DNA of 64,000 nt. It comes from RYN-230 sp036497945 (GTDB taxonomy: Bacteria; Actinomycetota; Actinomycetes; Streptosporangiales; Streptosporangiaceae). Under the pieces are notes generated by a model, which worked only from the letters and a program-made list of their open reading frames with translations, was not told the DNA's origin and did not search any database. Position numbers and translations under genes: made by a program. The stretch covers positions 7,278-71,277 of the forward strand of contig DASXIN010000086.1 of assembly GCA_036497945.1 (NCBI GenBank). Direction: 5' to 3'. Shown one piece after another: positions 35,555-44,339 of the stretch (the first letter of the stretch is position 1; each line of letters begins with the position of its first letter).

Positions 35555-36355
35555 ATGTCTGGCAGTACACCTGGTAACCGGCAAGGTCCAGGTCAGAGCG
35601 ATGTCTACTGGCGCCGTCGGGTTATCGCGCTGGCCGTGTCGATCGGGGTGCTCGCGGTGATCGCCTGGACTGTCAACGGGACCCTCGGCGGGGCCGGGAA
35701 AGCGAAGCAGGCCGCGGACACCACGCACACCGGCCAGCACGGCCATCACGTGCTGGCGGCCGCGGCCGCCACCTCGGCTGCGCCGTCGTCCGGCGCGGCT
35801 ACGCCCACCGCGGCCGCGACGGCCGCGACGGCCACCCCCAGCCCCAGCACGCAGGCCAGCGCCAAGCACGGCCAGGCCAAGCACAGCCAGGCCAAGCACG
35901 GCCAGGCCCACGCCGGGCCCGATGCGGCTGGGCAGGGCAGCGCGGCGGCCTGCCCCCGCGGCTCGGTCGTGGTCAGCCTGTTCACCCCGAAGTACCGCTA
36001 CCTGGCCCACCAGGCGCCGCGGTTCGAGCTGGACGTGGTCTCCACTGCGGCCCGGCCCTGCTCGTTCGACGTGGGCGCGAGGAACGTCCAGCTGGTGATC
36101 AGGGCGGGCGGCGAGCGCCGGGTGTGGGATTCCGCGGACTGTGTCCGGTCGGCCGGCCACCGAATGGAGCGGCTGACCCGGGGCGTGCCCGCGGTGCTGC
36201 GGGTCAGCTGGGACCGGAAGACCTCGGCGGCTGGCTGCCGGCTGCCGGGCCAGGCGGCCCAGCCGGGCACCTACACGGCGACCGCGCGGAGCGGGCCGCT
36301 GCACAGCCAGTCTCTGATCTTCGTGCTGGCCGGGCCGGGCGTCGCGGTGCCCTGA
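35555..36355 (+). CDS. Membrane-anchored extracytoplasmic protein (DUF4232-like)
   Basis: This 266-aa protein has a short cytoplasmic start, one membrane segment (VIALAVSIGVLAVIAWTV, about residues 23-40), then an Ala/Thr/Pro and KHGQAKHSQ repeat linker (about 50-125) and a C-terminal domain with two Cys pairs (ACPRG, RPCSF, DCVRS, AGCRL). The domain resembles cell-surface DUF4232-type folds, but the match is not firm. It converges with disA with only 6 bp between stops. The family lies beside disA in related genomes; function unknown. Confidence 0.7.
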   Translation: MSGSTPGNRQGPGQSDVYWRRRVIALAVSIGVLAVIAWTVNGTLGGAGKAKQAADTTHTGQHGHHVLAAAAATSAAPSSGAATPTAAATAATATPSPSTQASAKHGQAKHSQAKHGQAHAGPDAAGQGSAAACPRGSVVVSLFTPKYRYLAHQAPRFELDVVSTAARPCSFDVGARNVQLVIRAGGERRVWDSADCVRSAGHRMERLTRGVPAVLRVSWDRKTSAAGCRLPGQAAQPGTYTATARSGPLHSQSLIFVLAGPGVAVP

Positions 36356-36361
36356 CCAGGC

Positions 36362-37468
36362 TCAGGAATACCGCTCCAGCAGGGTCACCTCGGCCAGCCG
36401 GGACAGTCCCTCCCGGGCCCGCCGGGCATCCGGCTCGGCCACCCCGGGCACGTCCTGCAGTTCGGCCACGCTCGCCGCGAGCAGCTTGTGCAGCCCGCCG
36501 AAGTGGGCGACCAGCCGTTCGGCCACCGGTTCCGGCAGCCGCGGGATCCGGGCCAGCAGCCGGTAGCCCCGCGGCTCCACCGGCTCGTCGAGCATGCCCG
36601 CGCCGCCCAGCCCGAGGACCATGGCGACCCGCTCCGCGTCGAGCAGTTCTTCCGGGGAAAGCTCCTCGAGCTGGCCGAGTACCGCGCCGATCCGGTCGGC
36701 GCGCCCCGGCTCGCCGGCAGCTGGCAGGTAGTCCTGCACGATGAGCTGCCGCTCGGAGCCGCTGCCCGCGATGAGCTCGTCGAACTGGAGCGCCAGCAGC
36801 CGTCCGTCGGTGCCCAGCTCGACCTGGTAGCCCTCGATCTCACCGGCGATGCGGCGGACCATCTCCAGCCGCTGGCCGACCGCGGTCACGTCCCGGACAG
36901 TGGCCACGTCCTCGATCTCGTGCGCGGTCAGCACCCGGGACACCTCGTCCAGCCGCAGCTTGTAGCGCTCCAGCGTGGCTAGCGCCTGGTTGGCCCGGGA
37001 CAGGATGGCGGCCGACCCCTCCAGCACGTACCGGGCGCCGTCCAGGTACAGCCCGATGATCCGCATCGACTTGCTGACCGAGACGACCGGGCAGCCGGTG
37101 TGCCGGGCGACCCGTTCCGCGGTGCGGTGCCGGGTGCCTGACTCGTCGGTGGGCAGCGCCGGATCCGGGACCAGGTGCACCGCGGCCCGGACGATGTAGC
37201 CGGCCGTGGCGTCCAGCACGATCGCGCCATCCATCTTGGCCAACTCGCGCAGCCGGGTGGCGGAGAACGCCACCCGCAGCTCGAAGCCCCCGGTGCACAC
37301 CTCGTCGACGGCGGGCCCGTCGCCCAGCACGATCAGCGCGCCGGTGTTGCCGCGCAGGATCCGCTCCAGGCCGTCGCGCAGCGCGGTCCCCGGGGCCAGC
37401 GCCGCCAGGGCAGCGCGACGGCGCTCGTCCCTGCCCTTGTGGCCCTGCTGGGCTGAGTCTGGCGGCAC
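36362..37468 (-). CDS. disA: DNA integrity scanning diadenylate cyclase
   Basis: DisA, 368 aa, condenses two ATP to c-di-AMP and scans DNA for branched structures. The DAC domain has KMDGAIVLDATAGYI (DGA motif, about residues 77-91) and SGTRHRTAERVA (RHR motif, about 108-119). A helical middle and a C-terminal helix-hairpin-helix (LQDVPGVAEPDARR) complete it. GTG 37468 has GGGAGGG upstream. It is downstream of radA on the same strand, as in most actinobacteria and firmicutes. Its product is the ligand of the riboswitch at 25907-26085. Confidence 0.96.
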   Translation of the reverse strand: MPPDSAQQGHKGRDERRRAALAALAPGTALRDGLERILRGNTGALIVLGDGPAVDEVCTGGFELRVAFSATRLRELAKMDGAIVLDATAGYIVRAAVHLVPDPALPTDESGTRHRTAERVARHTGCPVVSVSKSMRIIGLYLDGARYVLEGSAAILSRANQALATLERYKLRLDEVSRVLTAHEIEDVATVRDVTAVGQRLEMVRRIAGEIEGYQVELGTDGRLLALQFDELIAGSGSERQLIVQDYLPAAGEPGRADRIGAVLGQLEELSPEELLDAERVAMVLGLGGAGMLDEPVEPRGYRLLARIPRLPEPVAERLVAHFGGLHKLLAASVAELQDVPGVAEPDARRAREGLSRLAEVTLLERYS

Positions 37469-37575
37469 GGCCCTCCCGGGGAAAGGTTGCTGGCAGGCAT
37501 CAGTTTATCGGCGGCGCTGCGCCCCGGGCCGCTGCTTTACCTGCCAGGCTACGGGTTTACCTGCCAGGCCACGGG

Positions 37576-39009
37576 TCAGCCGCTGAACGCGGCGGTCATC
37601 GCATCCCGGATGTCGGTCACCTCGCGGACTTCGATCGATGCTGCCCCGTCGGTGCGCCCGGCCGCCGGGGCGGCCCCGGTCAGGTCGGTCTGGCCGGCTG
37701 GCACCAGAGCCAGCCGAAAACCCAGCCGCTCCGCCTCGGCCAGCCGCCGGGCCACCCCGTTTACCTGGCGCACCTCACCGGCCAGCCCCACCTCGCCGAC
37801 CGCGACGACCGATCCGGGCACGCTCAGGTTGATCAGGCCGCTGGCGAACGCCAGGGCCAGGGCCAGGTCCACGGACGGCTCGGTGAGCCGGACCCCGCCG
37901 ACCGTGGCCGCGTACACGTCCTGCTTGCCCAACTTCAGGTCGGCCCGCCGGGTGAGCACGGCCAGCACCATGCCCACCCGGTTCGGGTCCAGCCCGGACG
38001 TCACCCGGCGGGGCAGCTCCGCCGGGGACGGCGCGACCAGCGTCTGCACCTCGGCGATCAGCGGCCGGCGTCCCTCCAGGGTGACCGTCACACAGGTGCC
38101 CGGCACCGCCTCGCGCTGCCGGGACAGGAACAGGCCACTCGGGTCGGCCAGCCCGACGATGCCCTGTTCCCCGAGGTCGAAGCAGCCGATCTCGTCCGTG
38201 GGGCCATACCGGTTCTTCACCGCGCGGACCATCCGGAACTGCGCGTGCCGGTCGCCCTCGAAGTGCAGCACCACATCGACCAGGTGCTCCAGGGCCCGCG
38301 GCCCGGCGATCGAGCCGTCCTTGGTCACGTGCCCGACCAGCACGGTGGTCAGCGCGTGCTGCTTGGCTACCGCCATCAGGGCCGCGGTGACCGCCCGGAT
38401 CTGGGACACGCCGCCGGGCGCGCCCTCCACGCCCTCCGCGGTGATGGTCTGCACCGAGTCGACGATCAGCAGGTGCGGCTGCACCGCCGCGACGTGCCCG
38501 AGCAGCGCGGCCAGGTCGGTCTCCGCGGCCAGGAACAGCTTCTCGACCACCGCGCCGATCCGGTCCGCGCGCAGCCGGACTTGGGCGGCGGACTCCTCGC
38601 CGGTGACGTACAGCACCGGGCCGGACTGCGCGGCGAACATGCCTGCCTCCAGCAGCAGGGTTGACTTGCCCACCCCCGGCTCCCCGGCCAGCAGCACGAC
38701 CGCGCCGGGCACCAGCCCGCCGCCGAGCACCCGGTCCAGCTCGCCGAGCCCGGTGGACCGGGCGCCTGCCGCGCTGGCATCCACCGCCGCGATCGAAATG
38801 GCCGGATTGGCCGGTGCCACCGCCGCACTAAACTCTGCTGCCGAGCTGAACGAGTCAGTCGGCCCGGTCCCGGGCCGGAGCAGCCGCGGCGCGGCTGCCG
38901 CCTGCACGGTGCCCCACGCCTGGCACCCGGCGCAGCGCCCGGTCCACTTGGTCGTGCGCCAGCCGCACTCCGTGCACTGGAACGCCTGGGCCGCCGATGA
39001 CTTCGCCAT
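37576..39009 (-). CDS. radA: DNA repair protein RadA/Sms
   Basis: RadA, 477 aa, is a RecA-like ATPase that drives branch migration in recombination. Features in order: zinc finger CTECGWRTTKWTGRCAGC (about residues 10-27), Walker A GEPGVGKSTLLLE (near 105), the RadA-specific KNRYG motif, and a C-terminal Lon-protease-like domain with VAVGEVGLAGEVR. ATG 39009 was chosen because a TACCGT box lies exactly 7 nt upstream; the earlier in-frame sequence is Arg/Ala-rich and not RadA-like. A 21-bp direct repeat (TTTACCTGCCAGGCTACGGG type) sits just past its stop at about 37536-37575. Confidence 0.95.
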   Translation of the reverse strand: MAKSSAAQAFQCTECGWRTTKWTGRCAGCQAWGTVQAAAAPRLLRPGTGPTDSFSSAAEFSAAVAPANPAISIAAVDASAAGARSTGLGELDRVLGGGLVPGAVVLLAGEPGVGKSTLLLEAGMFAAQSGPVLYVTGEESAAQVRLRADRIGAVVEKLFLAAETDLAALLGHVAAVQPHLLIVDSVQTITAEGVEGAPGGVSQIRAVTAALMAVAKQHALTTVLVGHVTKDGSIAGPRALEHLVDVVLHFEGDRHAQFRMVRAVKNRYGPTDEIGCFDLGEQGIVGLADPSGLFLSRQREAVPGTCVTVTLEGRRPLIAEVQTLVAPSPAELPRRVTSGLDPNRVGMVLAVLTRRADLKLGKQDVYAATVGGVRLTEPSVDLALALAFASGLINLSVPGSVVAVGEVGLAGEVRQVNGVARRLAEAERLGFRLALVPAGQTDLTGAAPAAGRTDGAASIEVREVTDIRDAMTAAFSG

Positions 39010-39016
39010 GGGCAGG

Positions 39017-39022
39017 ACGGTA
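39017..39022 (-). promoter_or_regulatory. -10 box TACCGT of a leaderless radA transcript
   Basis: Minus-strand TACCGT ends 7 nt before the radA ATG (39009). Confidence 0.55.
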
Positions 39023-39263
39023 CTGGCCGGGTCCGACAGCGAGCCGCCGCGACGCGCCAGTCCTGCCCGCCGCGCGGTGCGCGCCGCTGCCCGCCGCGGC
39101 GCATAAGCTGGCCACGACGGCTCAATCGGTGCCGATGCCCGGCGCGGCGCCGAGCGTGGAACGGGGGCACGCGGGTAGCTAACAGCCGGGCGCAGAGCAC
39201 GGGGTTGCGGAGCACGAGGGCTGGAGAGCACGGTGTAACAGACAGCGTGCGGAAGGAGTCACG

Positions 39264-40205
39264 GTGAGCGAGGCGGACAGCGCTCCGCGACCTCTGGTGG
39301 CACTATCAACCGCGTCGGTCTACCCGGACCGGACACCGGACGCGTTCGAGGTAGCGGCCCGCCTGGGTTACGACGGCGTCGAGGTGATGGTCACGCCGGA
39401 CGCCGTCAGCCAGGACGTGGACGTGCTCCGGCGGCTGGCCGACTACCACGGCATCCCGGTACTGGCCGTGCACGCGCCCTGCCTGCTGATCACCCAGCGG
39501 GTCTGGGGCCGCGACCCGTGGGGCAAGCTGGTCCGGGCCAAGGAAGTGGCCGAGCAGCTCGGCGCGCGGGTCGTCGTGGTGCACCCGCCGTTCCGCTGGC
39601 AGCGTGACTACGCCCGTGACTTCGGCACCGGGCTGGCCCGGATGCAGCACGAGACCGACGTCATGTTCGCGGTGGAGAACATGTTCCCCATCCGCGCCCG
39701 GGGCGCCGAGGTGGCGCCGTACGCGCCCACCTGGAACCCGGTGCAGATGGACTACCCGCACGTCACCCTGGACCTGTCGCACACCGCCGTGTCCGGCTCC
39801 GACGCGCTGGCCATGGCGGGCGAACTCGGCGGCCGGCTGGCCCACGTGCACATGGCCGATGGCACCGGGCTGGCCTACCGCGACGAGCATCTGGTGCCGG
39901 GGCGGGGCACCCAGCCGTGCGCGCCGCTGCTGCGCCGGCTGGCCGCGGCCGACTACCGCGGCATGGTCGTGCTGGAGGTCAAGACGTTCCGCGCGCCGAC
40001 CCAGGAGGCCCGGTACGCCGACCTGGCCGAGGCGCTGGAGTTCACCCGGGCCCAGCTGGCCGCGCCGGACGGCGCCGCCAGCCCGGCCGCCACCAGCCCG
40101 GACGGCGCCAATGCAAATGGCGCCAGCCCGGACGGCAGCGGCTCGGACGGAACCGGCCCGGGCCGGCTGGCCCAGCACGGTTCGGTATTACCGGCCCCGC
40201 GCTGA
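39264..40205 (+). CDS. Sugar phosphate isomerase/epimerase (xylose-isomerase-like TIM barrel)
   Basis: This 313-aa protein has the AP-endonuclease-2/xylose-isomerase-like fold: STASVYPDRTPDAFEVAARLGYDGVEV at the N-terminus, VVVHPPFRW, VENMFP with a conserved Glu, LDLSHTAVSG, LAHVHMADG and MVVLEVKTF with metal-ligand candidates. The substrate is unknown. GGAAGGAG precedes GTG 39264. The final 45 residues are an Ala/Ser/Pro/Gly repeat (ASPDG). The family neighbours radA-disA in other actinobacteria. Confidence 0.85.
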   Translation: MSEADSAPRPLVALSTASVYPDRTPDAFEVAARLGYDGVEVMVTPDAVSQDVDVLRRLADYHGIPVLAVHAPCLLITQRVWGRDPWGKLVRAKEVAEQLGARVVVVHPPFRWQRDYARDFGTGLARMQHETDVMFAVENMFPIRARGAEVAPYAPTWNPVQMDYPHVTLDLSHTAVSGSDALAMAGELGGRLAHVHMADGTGLAYRDEHLVPGRGTQPCAPLLRRLAAADYRGMVVLEVKTFRAPTQEARYADLAEALEFTRAQLAAPDGAASPAATSPDGANANGASPDGSGSDGTGPGRLAQHGSVLPAPR

Positions 40206-40271
40206 CCGTGCTGGCCCGGGGTGGGGGACCCGGCTGGACGTGACCTCGATCAAGGATGCATGCTGCCCGTC

Positions 40272-41102
40272 ATGACACCGAACACGCTGATCACCGTCGC
40301 CCCGACCGGCGCCGAGTCGGATAAGGCCGCGGTCCCCGCGCTGCCGGTCACCCTGCACGAACTGGTCGCCACCGCGGTCGCGTGCCGCGCGGCCGGCGCC
40401 GCCGTGATCCACGTGCACATCCGGGACGACCACGCCCAGCCCACCCTCGACCTGGGCCGGCTCAAGGACACGGTGCGCGCGCTGCGGGACAGCACCGACC
40501 TGATCGTGCAGCTGTCCACCGGCGGCGCGGTCACCGACAGCTTCGCGGACCGGCTGGCTGTGCTCGACGCGGCCCCGGACGCCTGCTCGCTGACCTGCGG
40601 CACGGTCAACTTCGGCGACGAGGTGTTCGCCAACCCGTGGCCGTTCATCCGCGAACTGTACGCCCGCACCAAGGACGCCGGGGTGGTCCCCGAGTTCGAG
40701 CTGTTCGACCTCGGGCAGGTGGCGACGCTGCACCGGCTGCTCGCTGAGCTGGGCCCGCCGCACGGCGGCCACGTGCACTGCGACCTGGTGATGGGCGTGC
40801 CGGGCGGCATGCCGGGCACGGTGCCCGCGCTGGCCGCGGCGGTGGCCGCGCTGCCCGCCGGGGCCACCTGGTCGGCTACTGGGATCGGCCGGACCACGCT
40901 GCCCGTGCTGCTCGGCGCGCTGGCCGCGGGCGGGCACCTGCGGGTCGGCATGGAGGACACCACCTCGTTCGCCCGCGGTCGCCCGGTGACCGGCAACGCC
41001 GAACTGGTCGAGCGGGCCGCGGCGGTGGCCGGGCTGGCCCAGCGCCCGCCCATGCTGCCCGACGAGGCACGCGCGTTCCTTGGGGTGAGCAGCCGTAACT
41101 GA
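40272..41102 (+). CDS. BKACE family (3-keto-5-aminohexanoate cleavage-type) enzyme
   Basis: This 276-aa protein has the BKACE TIM barrel: ITVAPTGAE at the N-terminus, AVIHVHIRDDH with the zinc-binding HxH, VQLSTGG, and VGMEDTTSFARG near the end. These enzymes split beta-keto acids with acetyl-CoA to give acetoacetate and a CoA thioester; the side chain accepted here cannot be told. ATG 40272 is chosen by resemblance to homologues; ATG 40260 is nearly as good, with AAGGA only 3 nt ahead. An asparaginase gene follows. Confidence 0.85.
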   Translation: MTPNTLITVAPTGAESDKAAVPALPVTLHELVATAVACRAAGAAVIHVHIRDDHAQPTLDLGRLKDTVRALRDSTDLIVQLSTGGAVTDSFADRLAVLDAAPDACSLTCGTVNFGDEVFANPWPFIRELYARTKDAGVVPEFELFDLGQVATLHRLLAELGPPHGGHVHCDLVMGVPGGMPGTVPALAAAVAALPAGATWSATGIGRTTLPVLLGALAAGGHLRVGMEDTTSFARGRPVTGNAELVERAAAVAGLAQRPPMLPDEARAFLGVSSRN

Positions 41103-41139
41103 GCAGATCGCGGCCCGGCCCGCCGAACCCGGGCCGCCG

Positions 41140-42093
41140 GTGCTGGCCGAAATCATCCGGTCCGGCTTCATCGAGTCGCGGCACCGCGGCTCGCTGCTGA
41201 TCCTGGGCGCGGACGGCGCGCCACTGCTGCGCGCGGGCCAGGTCACCCAGCCCATGTTCCCGCGTTCGGTCAACAAGCCGCTGCAGGCGGCCGCCCTGCT
41301 CCGGGCCGGCCTGGACCTGGACGGCAAGCTGCTCGCGCTGGCCGCGGCCAGCCACTCCGGCGAGGACTTCCACCTGGCCGGGGTGCGCGAGATCCTGGCC
41401 CGGGCCGGGCTGACCGAGAGCGCGCTGCGCTGCCCGCCCGCACTGCCGATGGATGAGCGCGCCCAGCGCGAGGTGCTGCGCCGCGGCGGCGGCCCGGACC
41501 GGGTGCAGATGAACTGCTCCGGGAAGCACGCGGCCATGCTGGCCTGCTGCGTCTCGGCCGGCTGGCCGGTGGCCAGCTACCTCGATCCGGCCCACCCGGT
41601 GCAGGTCGCCATCCGGCGTACGGTGCAGGAACTAGCCGGTGAGCACGTGCAGACGGTGGCGGTGGACGGCTGCGGGGCCCCGCTGTTCGCGCTGTCCCTC
41701 AGCGGCCTGACCCGGGCGCTGCGCGTGCTGGTCACGGCGCCGGCCGGCACCCCGGAACGCCGGGTGGCTGACGCGATGCGCGCCCATCCGGACTGGACCT
41801 CGGGGAGCCGCCGCCCGGAACGGGCGCTGATGGCCGCGGTCCCTGGCCTGCTGGTCAAGTCCGGCGCGGAGGGCGTCGAGGGGCTCGCGCTGGCCGATGG
41901 CCGGGCCGCCGCGTACAAGATCGAGGATGGCGCGTCGCGGGTCCGCCCCGCGGTGACCGTGGCCGTGCTCCGGCGGCTCGGTGTGGCCAGCGACCCCGGT
42001 GTGGACGGCGCGGCGCTGGACCAGATCGCGCATGTTCCGGTGCTCGGTGGACAGCAAGAGGTCGGCGCGGTACGCGCCACGCTCCCGGGCTGA
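41140..42093 (+). CDS. Asparaginase II family L-asparaginase
   Basis: The 317-aa protein matches the bacterial/plant-type asparaginase II family (related to Rhizobium etli AnsA), not the E. coli AnsB type: RSGFIESRHRGS, SVNKPLQAAALLRAG, ASHSGEDFH, NCSGKHAAMLA and VDGCGAPLFALSL. The SxxK pair (S and K of SVNK) and the CSGKH segment form the active site in that family. GTG 41140 is the only start in frame after the BKACE stop. It may act with the preceding gene in amino acid catabolism, which is inference. Confidence 0.88.
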   Translation: MLAEIIRSGFIESRHRGSLLILGADGAPLLRAGQVTQPMFPRSVNKPLQAAALLRAGLDLDGKLLALAAASHSGEDFHLAGVREILARAGLTESALRCPPALPMDERAQREVLRRGGGPDRVQMNCSGKHAAMLACCVSAGWPVASYLDPAHPVQVAIRRTVQELAGEHVQTVAVDGCGAPLFALSLSGLTRALRVLVTAPAGTPERRVADAMRAHPDWTSGSRRPERALMAAVPGLLVKSGAEGVEGLALADGRAAAYKIEDGASRVRPAVTVAVLRRLGVASDPGVDGAALDQIAHVPVLGGQQEVGAVRATLPG

Positions 42094-42165
42094 CGGCCGG
42101 GTAACCGACGCGGCGGCGCTGCGACGTGCTGGCGTTAGGTAGGAGAAGGGGTGCTTGCTGGGCGT

Positions 42166-42177
42166 TTGCAATTGCAA
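42166..42177. promoter_or_regulatory. Perfect palindrome TTGCAATTGCAA before the XRE regulator gene
   Basis: Twelve-bp perfect palindrome in an AT-rich patch 24 nt before the XRE gene, flanked by GCTTGC and GCAAGC that extend the symmetry loosely. It is a good candidate for an autoregulatory operator. Confidence 0.5.
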
Positions 42178-42200
42178 GCACTATTTGATTCACTGGATCT

Positions 42201-42770
42201 GTGAGTCCTATGCGTGGTGTCAGCTCCATCGGTGAGTACATCAAGGAACAGCGGGAGCAGGCGAAGATCTCGCTGCGCCAGCTGGCTGCGGCGGCCGGTG
42301 TGTCCAACCCGTACCTGAGCCAGATCGAGCGCGGCCTGCGCCGGCCGAGCGCCGAGATACTGCAGCAGATCGCCAAGGGCCTGCGGATTTCCGCGGAAGC
42401 CCTGTACGTGCAGGCCGGGATCCTGGAGGACCGGGAACCGGACACTGGTGTGCGGGCCGCCGTGCTGGCTGAGCCGGTGCTCACCGAGCGGCAGAAGCAG
42501 GTGCTGCTGGAGATCTACGACTCGTTCCGCAAGGAGGCCGCCGCGCAGGCGGCCGAGATGGCGGCCGGGCAGCCGGCCGAGCCGGACGATGACGGTCAGG
42601 TAGCCGGGCTGCTCGCCGCGGCCGGCGCCACGCGGCCAGGGCTCGCGGAAGAACAGGACGACGACCCGCTCGCGGCACCGGAGCCGCCGCGTACTAACGA
42701 GGGGTTCCAGGACAGGTCGTCCGCGTCCGAGTCAACGGGCCTGCCGCCAACGGCGGGCCAGGAGAGGTAG
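42201..42770 (+). CDS. XRE-family HTH regulator (Rv0474-like)
   Basis: This 189-aa protein has an N-terminal HTH_3 domain (IGEYIKEQREQAKISLRQLAAAAGVSNPYLSQIERG spans about residues 10-45) followed by an amphipathic helix and an acidic disordered tail. It resembles mycobacterial Rv0474, the regulator upstream of hbhA, and the next two genes match that locus in order. GTG 42201 is given; ATG 42210 is equally possible, and neither has a clear ribosome site. A palindromic operator candidate precedes it. Confidence 0.85.
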   Translation: MSPMRGVSSIGEYIKEQREQAKISLRQLAAAAGVSNPYLSQIERGLRRPSAEILQQIAKGLRISAEALYVQAGILEDREPDTGVRAAVLAEPVLTERQKQVLLEIYDSFRKEAAAQAAEMAAGQPAEPDDDGQVAGLLAAAGATRPGLAEEQDDDPLAAPEPPRTNEGFQDRSSASESTGLPPTAGQER

Positions 42771-42778
42771 GAATCATC

Positions 42779-43051
42779 ATGAACCGTACAGATGCTATGA
42801 AGACCGAAGTGCGCAAGCTGGCCGAAAGCAAGCCGGTGCACGCCGCGGCCGGCGCGGGCGCGCTCGCGTCCGCCGCCCTGCGTGACCTGCCCGCGCGGAT
42901 CTCGCACTGGAGCAGCGAGGTCCCCGGGTACATGGTCACGGTGCGGACCAAGGCGGTCAAGGAGTACGACAAGCTGGCCGTACACGGCGAGCGGGTGCTG
43001 CACCGCCGGGCCGCGCTGAACGGCAAGGACGACGCCGACTCGGCGAGCTGA
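42779..43051 (+). CDS. Short HBHA-like helical protein
   Basis: Ninety aa with strong AGGAGAGG upstream. Its order AAGAGALASAALRDLPARI...VKEYDKLAVHGERVLHRR recalls the N-terminal region of heparin-binding haemagglutinin (HbhA: AADLALATVNEL ... YNELVERGEAAL), but it lacks the long coiled coil and Lys-rich tail. It occupies the hbhA position, between the XRE regulator and DUF2516 genes. The similarity is by eye and locus, so it is an inference. Confidence 0.6.
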   Translation: MNRTDAMKTEVRKLAESKPVHAAAGAGALASAALRDLPARISHWSSEVPGYMVTVRTKAVKEYDKLAVHGERVLHRRAALNGKDDADSAS

Positions 43052-43107
43052 CGCCTTCTGGCGCCGGGCGGGACCTGACTTTGGTTCCGGTTCCCGCCCG
43101 GACCAGA

Positions 43108-43113
43108 TAACCT
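43108..43113 (+). promoter_or_regulatory. -10 box TAACCT of a leaderless transcript
   Basis: TAACCT ends 6 nt before GTG 43120, which has no ribosome site. Confidence 0.55.
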
Positions 43114-43119
43114 GGCACC

Positions 43120-43464
43120 GTGTTGCTGAATATTGGAGCCATGAGCCCGCTCTACTGGTTCCTCGAGATACTCGCGATCGCCGCCTTGGTCACCGAGGTG
43201 TGGGCGTTCGTCGACGCGCTGCGCCGCCCGAGCGGGGCTTTCACCGCCGCGGGCAAGCAGACCAAGCCGCTGTGGCTGATCATCCTCGGTGTCGCCATGG
43301 TGATCGGGCTGTATGTGGGCGTGCTGTCCGGCGGGTTCGGCGCCGTCGGCATCCTGCCCATCGCGGCCTTCGTAGCCGCGGCCATCTACCTCACCGACGT
43401 CCGGCCCAAGGTCCGCGAGTTCCGCGGCAACAGCAGCAGTTCAGGACCGTACGGCCCCTGGTGA
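43120..43464 (+). CDS. DUF2516 membrane protein
   Basis: DUF2516 family protein of 114 aa with three hydrophobic segments (about residues 10-30, 48-66 and 70-90) and the conserved AFVDALRRPSGAF loop. Homologues (mycobacterial Rv0476) lie next to hbhA. Function unknown. The leaderless promoter supports GTG 43120; ATG 43141 is the internal alternative. Confidence 0.85.
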   Translation: MLLNIGAMSPLYWFLEILAIAALVTEVWAFVDALRRPSGAFTAAGKQTKPLWLIILGVAMVIGLYVGVLSGGFGAVGILPIAAFVAAAIYLTDVRPKVREFRGNSSSSGPYGPW

Positions 43465-43528
43465 TGGCCCGGCGTGGCCGCTGCCGGCCGGCAGCGAGCC
43501 TTCTGCCGAACGCCCATGCCCGCGACTG

Positions 43529-44260
43529 TCAGTCCGCGATGCGGATACGCAGGCGGCGGAACCCTTTCCCCTTGCTCTCGACCTTGACGACCTCGATCCG
43601 GCCAACCTGCCGGGTCGAGGCGACGTGCGTTCCGCCGTCCGCCTGCTGATCCAGGCCGACGATGTCGATGATCCGCACATCCTTGACCTCGGGCGGGACC
43701 AGATTGGTCGCGGTCCGGATGATGTCCGGCAGCGCGAACGCCTCGTCCCGGGGCAGCACCCGGACGTCGATGCGCCGGCCGGCCTGCACCTCGGTGTTGC
43801 ACGCCGCCTCGACGGCGTCGCGGAACCCGGGCGGGACCTCTGGCAGGTTGAAGTCCATTCGCGCGGTGAGTTCCTCCATGTTGCCACCGGTCACCAGCGC
43901 CCCGAAGTCGCGGAACACCACACCGCACAGCACGTGCAGGCCGGAGTGGGTGCGCATCAGCGCGGTCCGGCGGTCATCCTCGAGCGCGCCGCGCACCGCG
44001 GCGCCTGGTTCCGGCAGCGGGTCACCCTCGGCCGGGATCAGGTACAGGTCGTCGCCCCGCCTGGCGTCCACGATCCGGGTTTGCACCCCGCCCCAGAGCA
44101 GCACGCCGTGGTCCGGCGGCTGGCCGCCACCGCCCGGATAGAAGGCTGACCGGTCCAGGACGATCCCCTCGGGGCTGGCCGTGAGCACGTGCGCGTCCCA
44201 CTCGCGCAGCGTCTGGTCGTCCAGTTCGAGCCGGTGCGTGCGCCATTGCGTGTCGTCCAT
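43529..44260 (-). CDS. AlaX-type alanyl-tRNA editing protein
   Basis: This 243-aa trans-editing protein should deacylate mischarged tRNA-Ala (Ser or Gly). It has AFYPGGGGQPPDHG at the N-terminal barrel, the zinc motif THSGLHVLCG (HxxxH) and GGTHVAST as the third-ligand region, as in the AlaRS editing domain. The usual Cys ligand near QQADGGTH is not seen. TAGGCT ends 6 nt before ATG 44260, a leaderless arrangement. It is downstream of the conservon genes on the same strand. Confidence 0.9.
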   Translation of the reverse strand: MDDTQWRTHRLELDDQTLREWDAHVLTASPEGIVLDRSAFYPGGGGQPPDHGVLLWGGVQTRIVDARRGDDLYLIPAEGDPLPEPGAAVRGALEDDRRTALMRTHSGLHVLCGVVFRDFGALVTGGNMEELTARMDFNLPEVPPGFRDAVEAACNTEVQAGRRIDVRVLPRDEAFALPDIIRTATNLVPPEVKDVRIIDIVGLDQQADGGTHVASTRQVGRIEVVKVESKGKGFRRLRIRIAD

Positions 44261-44266
44261 GCCGGA

Positions 44267-44272
44267 AGCCTA
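44267..44272 (-). promoter_or_regulatory. -10 box TAGGCT of a leaderless alaX transcript
   Basis: Minus-strand TAGGCT ends 6 nt before the ATG at 44260. Confidence 0.55.
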
Positions 44273-44339
44273 TCGGCGCGGCCGGGTGGCGGTCGGCTGG
44301 CGGGAGGCCGGTGGCCGGCGCGTAGCGGCCGGCGGGCGG

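Noticed and set aside
37536..37575. Direct repeat after radA as an attachment site
   Set aside because: There is no integrase, tRNA or foreign block next to it; it is a simple 21-bp duplication.
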